This document shows positions 1 through 5,292 of a stretch of 5,760 nt of DNA, one piece after another. The stretch comes from Ruminococcaceae bacterium UBA1213 (GTDB lineage: Bacteria; Bacillota; Clostridia; Oscillospirales; Acutalibacteraceae). How positions within the stretch are numbered: position 1 is the first letter of the stretch; the number at the start of each line of letters is the position of its first letter. A program made the position numbers and the translations under genes. Location of the stretch: contig DBXL01000052.1 of NCBI GenBank assembly GCA_002309275.1, positions 1-5,760 on the forward strand, given 5' to 3'. A model generated the notes under the pieces. It did no database searches, was not told the DNA's origin, and saw only the letters and a list, made by a program, of their open reading frames with translations.

Positions 1-722
1 TCCCCGGGAAACATGAACTGATTTTTCTTTCTGAAATCACCTTCATTAAATCTGTATTTCTTATCGTCTTTGAAAAACTCCCTGTTTTCACGGATATGCT
101 TTATCCTGTCGATACGGAAATATTTTGCTTTTTCAGGCTCACTGTCATCATAGGCTATCAGATAAAAATAATATTCACTGAACATTATGGAAACAGGTCT
201 TAATTTCCTCACAATTTCACTTCTGTCCATTTTTAAATATGTAACAGTAATATATCTTTTTTCCTCTATGCACTTGATAATCTGCCAAAGATTTTCAATC
301 ACACTGTCACAATCCGAATGTACCTCGCTGTAACAGTTCATTTCCTTTCCGACAATCTCCGTCAGAATATCCCTGTTCTGCAAAGTCGTGAACTTTTCGA
401 GTTTCTGCACGATGGAAAGCATATCATCCCGATTGAAACACCTTGTCCCCAACAGCACCTTCAATATCGCAAACAGCTCTGAATTTTTCAGCAACTCGTC
501 ACTTTTTAAAATATAGCTTTTCAGCTTGCCCGAATACACGATTTCAGCATAATTCATAAGTTCCTTATGCTCCGAAAGAAAATTCCTGATACGGCTGATA
601 TCCCTGTTTATCGTCTTTACACTCACATGATAATTTTCTGCAAGACTTCTGCTGTTGAACATCTCACCCTTTATCAGCCTGTAAAATATTTCAAGCACTC
701 TGTCAGATACCATTTTTTCCAT
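1..722 (-). CDS. WYL-domain transcriptional regulator with N-terminal HTH (partial, C-terminus off the left edge)
   Basis: About 240 residues are visible, read leftward from 722. The first 50 residues form a DeoR/HTH_11-type winged helix: a helix near residues 8-18, then SRSLAENYHVSVKTINRDI (24-42) as the helix-turn-helix. A helical middle follows, then a WYL domain from about residue 150, recognisable by RPVSIMFSEYYFYLIAYDD and, a few residues on, KYFRIDRIKHI. WYL proteins bind DNA and use the WYL domain as a ligand or nucleic-acid sensor; many control defence, DNA-damage or metabolic operons, and the target here cannot be told. I chose the ATG at 722 because GGCGGTGAT lies four bases upstream and because an in-frame ATG at 743 falls inside the -10 box. 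No frame interruption is seen. The family assignment is confident; the regulated genes are unknown and may lie to the left. Confidence 0.88.
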   Translation of the reverse strand, partial: MEKMVSDRVLEIFYRLIKGEMFNSRSLAENYHVSVKTINRDISRIRNFLSEHKELMNYAEIVYSGKLKSYILKSDELLKNSELFAILKVLLGTRCFNRDDMLSIVQKLEKFTTLQNRDILTEIVGKEMNCYSEVHSDCDSVIENLWQIIKCIEEKRYITVTYLKMDRSEIVRKLRPVSIMFSEYYFYLIAYDDSEPEKAKYFRIDRIKHIRENREFFKDDKKYRFNEGDFRKKNQFMFPG

Positions 723-741
723 TTTTATCACCGCCATATCC

Positions 742-769
742 ATTATACCACATATATGCCAAAAGTCAC
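742..769 (-). promoter_or_regulatory. Sigma-A-type extended -10 promoter for the WYL regulator
   Basis: Read on the minus strand, a perfect TATAAT (747-742) is preceded by TGG, giving an extended -10. GTGACT (769-764) is a 4/6 match to TTGACA at 16-bp spacing. The expected transcript start near 735 leaves a leader of about 13 nt that holds little more than the Shine-Dalgarno. The -35 lies inside the left arm of the inverted repeat at 761-796. Confidence 0.7.
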
Positions 770-796
770 AGTAGATTTTACTCCGCTGTGACTTTT
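761..796 (-). terminator. 11-bp inverted repeat: probable terminator of the GIY-YIG operon, possible operator
   Basis: AAAAGTCACAG (761-771) and CTGTGACTTTT (786-796) are perfect inverted arms around a 14-nt loop. On the minus strand the hairpin lies about 26 bp past the GIY-YIG stop codon, has an A-rich lead-in and ends in TTTT, which fits a Rho-independent terminator with a short U tract. The U tract is better on the plus strand (TTTTTATTTT), where no gene needs terminating. The left arm contains the -35 of the WYL promoter, so an operator role is an alternative. Confidence 0.55.
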
Positions 797-821
797 TATT
801 TTCAGAGGGTATTCACTTATT

Positions 822-1136
822 TTAGCTGCCCCAGCCGCTGCGTTCATTCCATTCGGGGTCGTACTGTTCTATCCATTTACGCTCGGTTTCACGGCAAGAC
901 TCTTTTGACGGACAAATTTTCCATGATACTGTTATTTCATCACGATGTTCATGTATTTTCTGTGCCGATGGATAACCGCAGGCATTTCCATGGTAATACT
1001 GTGCAAACCTATGTCTTAATCCATATTCGGCTTTTCCCACATATTTCAGACCGTTATAATAAATTTTATAACAGCCTATACTGTTCGGAGCGGTTTTTGC
1101 AGCTTCTTCAAGAGTTTTTTTGCTGAAAAGTCCCAT
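822..1136 (-). CDS. Small stand-alone GIY-YIG nuclease-like protein (104 aa)
   Basis: The protein is mostly one GIY-YIG fold. GCY at residues 21-23 stands for GIY and YVG at 32-34 for YIG. Then come LRHRF (40-44) with the expected catalytic arginine, the acidic helix ETERKWIEQY with E85 as the likely metal-binding glutamate, and a closing PEWN (94-97) typical of the family. GIY-YIG domains cut DNA phosphodiester bonds with one metal ion; members include homing endonucleases, UvrC, and many small single-domain proteins of unknown role. No DNA-binding domain is attached. Residues 1-16 form an extra helix starting MGLFSKKTLEEAAK that resembles the start of the upstream 69-aa protein. The ATG at 1136 follows AAGGAGAG by seven bases, and that site overlaps the stop codon of the upstream gene, so the two are coupled. 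The key residues look intact, but activity is inferred. Confidence 0.75.
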   Translation of the reverse strand: MGLFSKKTLEEAAKTAPNSIGCYKIYYNGLKYVGKAEYGLRHRFAQYYHGNACGYPSAQKIHEHRDEITVSWKICPSKESCRETERKWIEQYDPEWNERSGWGS

Positions 1137-1149
1137 TTTTTTACTCTCC

Positions 1150-1359
1150 TTACCTTCTCTTTTTGTAGGCTTCCGCTGCTCCTACACGTTCAAGATACGG
1201 TCTGGATTCATCTTTGGCTATCTCTGCAAGCTCTCTGTCACTCTTGTTACTGAATTTTCTTTCATTGCGTTCAATTTCTCTCGATACCCTTGCCTGCTCT
1301 TTTTCAGCGTATTTTTTAGCCTTATCAGCCGCTTTTCCCAATGTATCAAAAAATCCCAT
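1150..1359 (-). CDS. Small charged helical protein of unknown function (69 aa)
   Basis: I do not recognise a named family. The protein starts MGFFDTLGKAADKAKKYAEK, predicted as an amphipathic helix with Phe/Leu on one face, much like the lipid-facing helix of PspA (which starts MGIF). A highly charged, probably helical stretch rich in Arg, Lys and Glu follows, then SDRELAEIAKDES, and the protein ends GAAEAYKKRR. The reading frame could begin at a GTG at 1368, but that GTG is part of AGGAGGTGA, a near-perfect Shine-Dalgarno, so the ATG at 1359 is the start. It has no signal peptide and no membrane span. It is separated from the GIY-YIG gene by 13 bp and its stop overlaps that gene's ribosome binding site, so the two are one operon. 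The good start signal and conserved-looking helix argue for a real gene. Confidence 0.72.
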   Translation of the reverse strand: MGFFDTLGKAADKAKKYAEKEQARVSREIERNERKFSNKSDRELAEIAKDESRPYLERVGAAEAYKKRR

Positions 1360-1364
1360 ACTTT

Positions 1365-1373
1365 TCACCTCCT
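1365..1373 (-). promoter_or_regulatory. Strong Shine-Dalgarno fixing the start of the 69-aa gene
   Basis: The minus strand reads AGGAGGTGA here, matching nine bases of the 16S rRNA 3' end, five bases before ATG 1359. It contains the alternative GTG start at 1368, which rules that start out. Confidence 0.8.
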
Positions 1374-1391
1374 GTCTTTATATTTATCTTT

Positions 1392-1421
1392 GCTGTATCT
1401 ATATTCTACATCAGCATATCG
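1392..1421 (-). promoter_or_regulatory. Possible sigma-E-like promoter of the 69-aa/GIY-YIG operon
   Basis: On the minus strand, GATATG (1420-1415) carries the ATA core of a sigma-E -35, and 17 bases further GATACAGC (1399-1392) shares ATACA with the sigma-E -10 consensus CATACAnT. The predicted start near 1385 would give a leader of about 26 nt. I see no acceptable sigma-A -35 in this gap. The match is partial, and the region is A+T-rich enough for chance matches. Confidence 0.28.
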
Positions 1422-1444
1422 GACATCTTTTTGTCCTACCAAAT

Positions 1445-2479
1445 TTATTTTTTTAAAAATTTTCCATTCAGCGACAGCAAAAATATTCCCGACATTATCA
1501 CAAGCGATACTGCTCCGACTATACTTGTTGAAGTCAATTCTGCATTGGCATTTCCTGATATTGAAAACGTCTGCACGGACATATCAAAAAATCTGCATAT
1601 AAAATATGTTATCAAGGACGACAAAAAAGCATTTGCAAGCCTGTATAATTCAAATATAAGCTTGTTTATTTTTATGCCTTTTAAAAGGCTGAATATCTGT
1701 AAATGTACACATAATCCCCCGTATCCCACCGCAAACGACAACGCCCACAGCGGACAGCCTTTTTCTGCTATCTTCTGACACGCTGTCGTAACTTCTATTA
1801 TGCTTGTAAGAAAATAATTATCCGCCCCCAGCTTTTCAACCACATTTATCAGCATTGAAAATACAGATACCATTGCAGTAAGTTCTACTATTGCTGTCGC
1901 ACCGTCTGAACATGACATAATAAATGCCTGCATTATATCCGTACTTTCAGGCTTTTTTACAGGGATTTTCTTTTCACTTTCCTTGTTTGAAAATATCCCC
2001 GACACTATCCCAAGAATGATTCCCGATACTATCTGAGATACATATAAAATAATTCCTGCCGTTATGTTTCCAAGCATGATTGCACCGATTGCCGTTACCA
2101 AAAATGATGCTCCCGAACATACACAGAATTTCATCATTCTTTCAGCCTGTTTTTCACTTATCTCTCCGCTTTCACATAAAAGCTTCACGCATCTTGCACC
2201 TACAGGAAATCCCCCTATGAAACTCAACACAACCGCCGAAACGGTACTTTTTGGTAATTTCAATATCCTTGCAAGCGGTGAAAACAGTTTTCCCGTACAT
2301 TCATAAGCCCCCGACCTTATCGCAAAAGATGACAGTACCATAAACGGAAATAAAGACGGCACAAGTATTTTTGCAGAGCTTTCCAAGCCGTTTAATATAC
2401 CTTCTGCACAGATTTTCGGAAATACAATGAGCATTCCCAGAAATACCGCTGATAGGATAATTGCAGTTACCTTTTTCAT
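1445..2479 (-). CDS. ylbJ: Sporulation integral membrane protein YlbJ
   Basis: This 344-aa polytopic membrane protein belongs to the nucleoside-recognition (Gate) superfamily, spore YlbJ branch. Visible hallmarks are PSLFPF (41-46), the LFSPLARILKLP segment (65-76), GGFPVGAR (89-96), a charged loop with two lysine/glutamate-rich stretches near the middle, and a second half-repeat around GYGGLCVHLQI. Residues 1-20 form the first membrane span; the last is just before the C-terminal NGKFLKK. In Bacillus subtilis, ylbJ is transcribed by sigma-E in the mother cell and is needed for heat-resistant spores; the transported substrate is not known. The frame extends to an ATG at 2515, but ATG 2479 has GCGGTGAT six bases upstream and begins directly with the hydrophobic segment, so I prefer it. 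It is shorter than the roughly 400-residue Bacillus protein. It is transcribed away from yqfC and is followed 85 bp later by the 69-aa gene. Confidence 0.88.
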   Translation of the reverse strand: MKKVTAIILSAVFLGMLIVFPKICAEGILNGLESSAKILVPSLFPFMVLSSFAIRSGAYECTGKLFSPLARILKLPKSTVSAVVLSFIGGFPVGARCVKLLCESGEISEKQAERMMKFCVCSGASFLVTAIGAIMLGNITAGIILYVSQIVSGIILGIVSGIFSNKESEKKIPVKKPESTDIMQAFIMSCSDGATAIVELTAMVSVFSMLINVVEKLGADNYFLTSIIEVTTACQKIAEKGCPLWALSFAVGYGGLCVHLQIFSLLKGIKINKLIFELYRLANAFLSSLITYFICRFFDMSVQTFSISGNANAELTSTSIVGAVSLVIMSGIFLLSLNGKFLKK

Positions 2480-2483
2480 AACA

Positions 2484-2550
2484 AAATCACCGCTTTTCAA
2501 TTCATAATTCATCATTGCCTATGCATAATTATTTATCGGGGCGGTGATTT
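2484..2550. repeat. Inverted 10-bp copies carrying both divergent ribosome binding sites
   Basis: AAATCACCGC (2484-2493) and GCGGTGATTT (2541-2550) are perfect inverted copies 47 bp apart. Each is the Shine-Dalgarno region of one divergent gene, ylbJ leftward and yqfC rightward. The simplest reading is that both genes use the same GCGGTGATTT start signal. A duplicated leader or a regulator site is possible. Confidence 0.6.
2502..2531 (+). promoter_or_regulatory. Candidate sigma-E promoter of yqfCD
   Basis: TCATAATT (2502-2509) resembles the sigma-E -35, and CATAATTA (2524-2531) keeps the CATA of the -10 consensus CATACAnT. The spacing from the ATA core to the -10 is 17 bp, as expected for sigma-E. 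The start would fall near 2538, giving a leader of about 12 nt that holds the ribosome binding site. yqfC and yqfD are sigma-E dependent in Bacillus subtilis, which supports the reading. The right half of the -10 is a poor match. Confidence 0.4.
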
Positions 2551-2805
2551 ATGTATATGAGAAAAAACAAAGATATATCCATGCTTTCAGCCAACTTTGG
2601 TTCTGTGCATATGAATATAAACGGAAATCGTGAAGTAATACTTGAGGGAAACAAGGGGGTTGTTGAATATGGGGATACCTCCATTAAAATCAATACCGGT
2701 AAATATATGATTGCCTTTTCGGGCAGAGGTCTGCACATCAAGTGCATGACGGATTGTGATATTGTCATTCACGGCTTTATCACTTCAATAGAATACATTA
2801 TGTAA
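2551..2805 (+). CDS. yqfC: Sporulation protein YqfC (YabP/YqfC family)
   Basis: The 84-aa protein matches the YabP/YqfC family over most of its length: a beta-rich domain with ILEGNKGVVEYGDTSIKINT (about 30-49), a GRGLHIKCM segment (about 58-66), and the closing pattern CDIVIHGFITSIEYI. YqfC is a small soluble protein made in the mother cell under sigma-E; its molecular role is not known. It is almost always encoded just before yqfD, as here, with 16 bp between them. The length is close to the roughly 90 residues seen in Bacillus. The start is slightly uncertain: GCGGTGAT ends two bases before ATG 2551 and eight bases before ATG 2557, so an 82-aa product is possible. It is transcribed divergently from ylbJ. 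Confidence 0.88.
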   Translation: MYMRKNKDISMLSANFGSVHMNINGNREVILEGNKGVVEYGDTSIKINTGKYMIAFSGRGLHIKCMTDCDIVIHGFITSIEYIM

Positions 2806-2821
2806 ACAGGGGGATTTTTCA

Positions 2822-4030
2822 ATGCTGATAGGACTGCTCAGATGGATATTCGGCTGGACAGATTTTGAAATACATGACAACTATCCTGAAAGATTTCTCA
2901 ACATGGCTCATAAAAACGGCTTGCATATGTGGGATATGAAAAATTCAGACGGCATTTTCTCTGCCAAAACCAGAACGGCAAATATAAAATATATCCGTCA
3001 GCTTGCAGAAAGCTCCATGTGTGATATACATATCTTCAAAAATCATGGCTTTCTGCATATGTTTTCAAAATATAAATACCGTTTCGGTCTTATTTTAGGC
3101 TTTATTCTGTGGGGGATTGCCGTGAAATATTTCACAGGATTTCTATGGAATATCAATATAACTGTACCGTCAATGATAAACGAATTTGAAGTCCGTCAGG
3201 AATTAAGGGAGCTTGGCTTTTACGAAGGTGCAAGACTTGACAGCCTTGATACAGAGATGATAAAAAACACGGTTTCCCTCAAAGATAACCGCATAAGCTG
3301 GATAACAATAAATATAATGGGTACAGATGCGGAAGTGAATATAAGCCCGAATCTTGCCTTGAATATCGACAACAAACAGAAAATCCCTGCAAGCAATATT
3401 TTTTCCACCGCTGACGGCACTATTACCCGTATGGAAGTAAAAAAAGGTTATTCTGCCGTAAAAGTAGGAGAAGGCGTGCATAAAGGTCAGCTTCTTGTCA
3501 GCGGGGTGAAAGAATATACAGACGGCTCGTCTGCTCTCTTTGACAGCGAGGCTCAAATATATGCAAAAACTTTCCGCACAGTCACCATTTCCATTCCGAA
3601 GTCCTTTGAAACGCTTGTAAAACAAGATGATACCGTCATCAAAAAAGATATAAACATTCTTGGCATTTCGTTTCCCCTGACACTCAAAGGAAATCCGCAG
3701 GGTGATTATATAAAATTTTCTCAAATATGCCAGCCTGACATTCTCGGAAACGGCATTCCCATATATTTCAATTCGGAAACATGGCAGAAATACAAAAAAC
3801 AGCCTGTTCATCTCACTGACAAACAGGCTGAAACTCTCCTGAAAAATAAACTTCAGCTTTATGAACTTTTCATGCTGTATTCCGCAAACAAGGCAACTGT
3901 TTTAAATAAAAATCTGACTTTCTCCCAAAATAAAACAAACTATATTTTAACAGCAGAATATTCTATTGAAGAGGACATTGCACAGAAAAATATGATTCAA
4001 ATCAAAGACACGTCAAATTCAGGCACATAG
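2822..4030 (+). CDS. yqfD: Sporulation protein YqfD
   Basis: This 402-aa membrane-associated protein has the length and layout of YqfD: the N-terminal signature LLRWIFGWTDFEIHDNYPER (5-24), a cytoplasmic domain of about 85 residues, one membrane span at about 87-109 (RFGLILGFILWGIAVKYFTG), and a large domain that should face the intermembrane or outer side. The segment FEVRQELRELGFYEGARLD, shortly after the span, looks like the FtsQ/POTRA-like part that follows the span in this family. The later TADGTITRMEVKKGYSAVKV is a barrel-sandwich (biotinyl-lipoyl-like) stretch. In Bacillus, yqfD is a sigma-E gene required for efficient sporulation, mechanism unknown. The ATG at 2822 follows AGGGGGA by seven bases. 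In many Firmicutes a phoH-like gene follows; here the next gene is convergent and overlaps by 34 bp. Confidence 0.9.
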   Translation: MLIGLLRWIFGWTDFEIHDNYPERFLNMAHKNGLHMWDMKNSDGIFSAKTRTANIKYIRQLAESSMCDIHIFKNHGFLHMFSKYKYRFGLILGFILWGIAVKYFTGFLWNINITVPSMINEFEVRQELRELGFYEGARLDSLDTEMIKNTVSLKDNRISWITINIMGTDAEVNISPNLALNIDNKQKIPASNIFSTADGTITRMEVKKGYSAVKVGEGVHKGQLLVSGVKEYTDGSSALFDSEAQIYAKTFRTVTISIPKSFETLVKQDDTVIKKDINILGISFPLTLKGNPQGDYIKFSQICQPDILGNGIPIYFNSETWQKYKKQPVHLTDKQAETLLKNKLQLYELFMLYSANKATVLNKNLTFSQNKTNYILTAEYSIEEDIAQKNMIQIKDTSNSGT

Positions 4031-4872
4031 TCTTTTTTGGCTGATGACAATTCCTGCACAAAGCCGTCAAGCCCTGTTTCCTCGAAATATGAAAGGACTT
4101 TTGCATATTCCCTTGATGTGATTTTCCTGTTGATTTCAGGAAATTTTTCTGCATTTCCCAAAGGCGTATATTGTGCCATCAGGCTCACTAAAATTTCATC
4201 TCCGAAATTTTCTTTCAGCAGGTCAAGCACCATAATCGAATTTTTCGTATTCTGAGGCAATATTAAGTGTCGCACGATAACTCCCTTTTTCATCATGCCG
4301 TTTTCATCAAATTCAGGTCTGCCTGTCTGCCTTGCCATTTCCGAAACTGCCTTTAATGCAATTTCAGGATAATTTTCCGCTTTGGAATATTTTTTAGCCG
4401 TTTCACCTTTTGCATATTTCATGTCAGGCAAATATATATCCACTATGCCGTCAAGTTTTTTAAGCGTTTCCGCTTTTTCATATCCGCCCGTATTATAGAC
4501 AATCGGTATTTTCGGCTTATATATCTCAAAGCACTCTATAATACTTTCAATATACGGTGTGGGACTGACTAAATTGATATTATGCACTCCCCTATCTTCC
4601 AGTCGCTTTATATGCTCGGAAAGTTCTTTCACGCCGATAATTTTTCCATAACCGCCTGTACTTATCTTTGAATTCTGGCAAAACACGCATGACAGCACAC
4701 ACCCTGAAAAAAATACCGCTCCCGAACCGTTTTTACCGCTGATACATGGTTCTTCCCAGAAATGCGGGGCAATTCTTGCCACTTTAGGCAAAGTTCCCTG
4801 TCTGCACCAGCCTTTTCCGCTGTCAAGTCCTCTCTCTGCTCCGCATTCTCTCGGACACAATCTGCATATCAT
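3997..4872 (-). CDS. Radical SAM protein of the PflX type (COG1313, pyruvate formate-lyase activase-like)
   Basis: The 291-aa protein has the radical SAM cluster motif CVLSCVFC at residues 58-65 (Cys58, Cys62, Cys65), which binds a 4Fe-4S cluster and SAM to make a 5'-deoxyadenosyl radical. Ahead of it is a second cysteine set, CRLCPREC...GWC (Cys3, 6, 10, 23), the signature of the COG1313/PflX branch, with Cys43 also present. Conserved downstream segments include NLVSPTPYIESI, VYNTGGYE, DIYLPDMKY, VRHLILP and SLMAQYTP. The substrate is not known; members are annotated as putative activating enzymes for glycyl-radical proteins, but no such partner is in this window. The frame can be extended to a TTG at 4890, but AAAGGTGAT three bases before ATG 4872 decides the start. 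The gene begins just after a terminator hairpin and ends inside the convergent yqfD. Confidence 0.9.
   Translation of the reverse strand: MICRLCPRECGAERGLDSGKGWCRQGTLPKVARIAPHFWEEPCISGKNGSGAVFFSGCVLSCVFCQNSKISTGGYGKIIGVKELSEHIKRLEDRGVHNINLVSPTPYIESIIECFEIYKPKIPIVYNTGGYEKAETLKKLDGIVDIYLPDMKYAKGETAKKYSKAENYPEIALKAVSEMARQTGRPEFDENGMMKKGVIVRHLILPQNTKNSIMVLDLLKENFGDEILVSLMAQYTPLGNAEKFPEINRKITSREYAKVLSYFEETGLDGFVQELSSAKKDYVPEFDVSLI
4004..4038 (+). terminator. Weak candidate terminator of yqfCD inside the convergent overlap
   Basis: AAAGAC (4004-4009) can pair with GTCTTT (4030-4035), followed by further T residues to 4038, right at the yqfD stop codon. The stem is only 6 bp with a 20-nt loop, so it is weak. 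It lies within the coding end of both yqfD and the radical SAM gene. Confidence 0.3.
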
Positions 4873-4875
4873 AAA

Positions 4876-4884
4876 ATCACCTTT
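4876..4884 (-). promoter_or_regulatory. Ribosome binding site fixing the radical SAM start
   Basis: The minus strand reads AAAGGTGAT, then TTT, then ATG 4872. The site lies within the extended frame that begins at TTG 4890, so the shorter ATG start is preferred. Its upstream edge is only five bases from the terminator stem. Confidence 0.7.
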
Positions 4885-4889
4885 CACCA

Positions 4890-4925
4890 AAAAGACACTG
4901 CAAATATTACAATGCAGTGTCTTTT
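4890..4925 (-). terminator. Strong Rho-independent terminator of the adhE unit
   Basis: AAAAGACACTGCA (4890-4902) and TGCAGTGTCTTTT (4913-4925) are perfect 13-bp inverted arms around a 10-nt loop. On the minus strand the hairpin starts three bases past the stop of the 116-aa gene and ends in five U residues, so it closes the adhE unit. It lies directly ahead of the ribosome binding site of the radical SAM gene and could also act as a leader hairpin or attenuator for it. Confidence 0.82.
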
Positions 4926-4928
4926 CTA

Positions 4929-5279
4929 TTATTCAAAATCAATTCCCAAATCAGGCAAATTCTCCGACCTGTCTATTATCACCATATCCGCCGACATATC
5001 CATAACATCAACGGCTACTTTATAAGCCTGATACTCAATTACACACTTTTCGCCTGTTTCTATGATGACATCAGGCTCAAAAAGCTTTATCTCATCAAGC
5101 AGATTTTCACCTGTGCCGAAATATGCGATATGCTGTATGCCCAATTCATCAAGCTTTTTTTCGACAGGCTCACAAATACCCGTCAGAAATGCCCTTTTCA
5201 TGCCTTTCAGCTCGTCAAGGGCAACAGGCAGACTGCCCTCTTTGAAATATATTTTCTTCGGTAAACTGATACAAGACAT
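4929..5279 (-). CDS. Compact paralogue of the AdhE alcohol-dehydrogenase NAD-binding domain (116 aa)
   Basis: The N-terminus LPKKIYFKEGSLPVALDEL (6-24) is nearly the start of the iron-dependent ADH domain of AdhE. KRAFLTG (28-34) matches the next strand, with the following loop shortened. FEPDVIIETGEKCVIEYQAY (67-86) aligns with the AdhE segment FKPDVIIALGGGSPMDAAK, but the GGGS nucleotide-binding loop has become GEKC. The tail ADMVIIDRSENLPDL (97-111) resembles the strand PDMAIVDANL that closes the same domain in full-length AdhE. The metal-binding C-terminal half is absent, so it should not be an active dehydrogenase. It has an intact frame, a GAGG ribosome binding site eight bases before ATG 5279, and a strong terminator after it, and lies 13 bp after adhE. 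A decayed adhE copy is the alternative; the retained closing strand argues for a maintained small domain. Alignments are from memory. Confidence 0.7.
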   Translation of the reverse strand: MSCISLPKKIYFKEGSLPVALDELKGMKRAFLTGICEPVEKKLDELGIQHIAYFGTGENLLDEIKLFEPDVIIETGEKCVIEYQAYKVAVDVMDMSADMVIIDRSENLPDLGIDFE

Positions 5280-5292
5280 TTTATAACCTCAA

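Noticed and set aside
1..1359. A phage or defence island, suggested by the WYL regulator and GIY-YIG protein
   Set aside because: No integrase, capsid, restriction, toxin or other defence gene is visible, and both families also occur in ordinary chromosomal settings.
1421..1436. GGACA-N6-TGTCC inverted repeat after ylbJ as a terminator
   Set aside because: The stem is only 5 bp and no U tract follows on the minus strand, so it cannot be supported as a terminator; chance is likely.
1441..1463. A/T palindrome at the ylbJ stop codon as a terminator
   Set aside because: It has no G:C pairs in the stem and consists of the Lys/Leu/Phe codons that end ylbJ.
1120..1778. Long plus-strand open frames with hydrophobic translations
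   Set aside because: They lie opposite the 69-aa gene and ylbJ, have no ribosome binding site, and their Phe/Leu/Ser-rich composition is what the antisense of A+T-rich coding DNA gives.
2503..2530. Two CATAATT copies 21 bp apart as a regulator direct repeat
   Set aside because: They are accounted for as the -35 and -10 of the candidate sigma-E promoter; seven A+T-rich bases twice is weak evidence for more.
3203..3811. 202-codon minus-strand frame inside yqfD
   Set aside because: It is antisense to a clearly recognised YqfD, with no start signal and no family resemblance.
4917..5286. Two plus-strand frames opposite the 116-aa gene
   Set aside because: They compete with a frame that has recognisable AdhE-like sequence and a proper ribosome binding site; they have neither.
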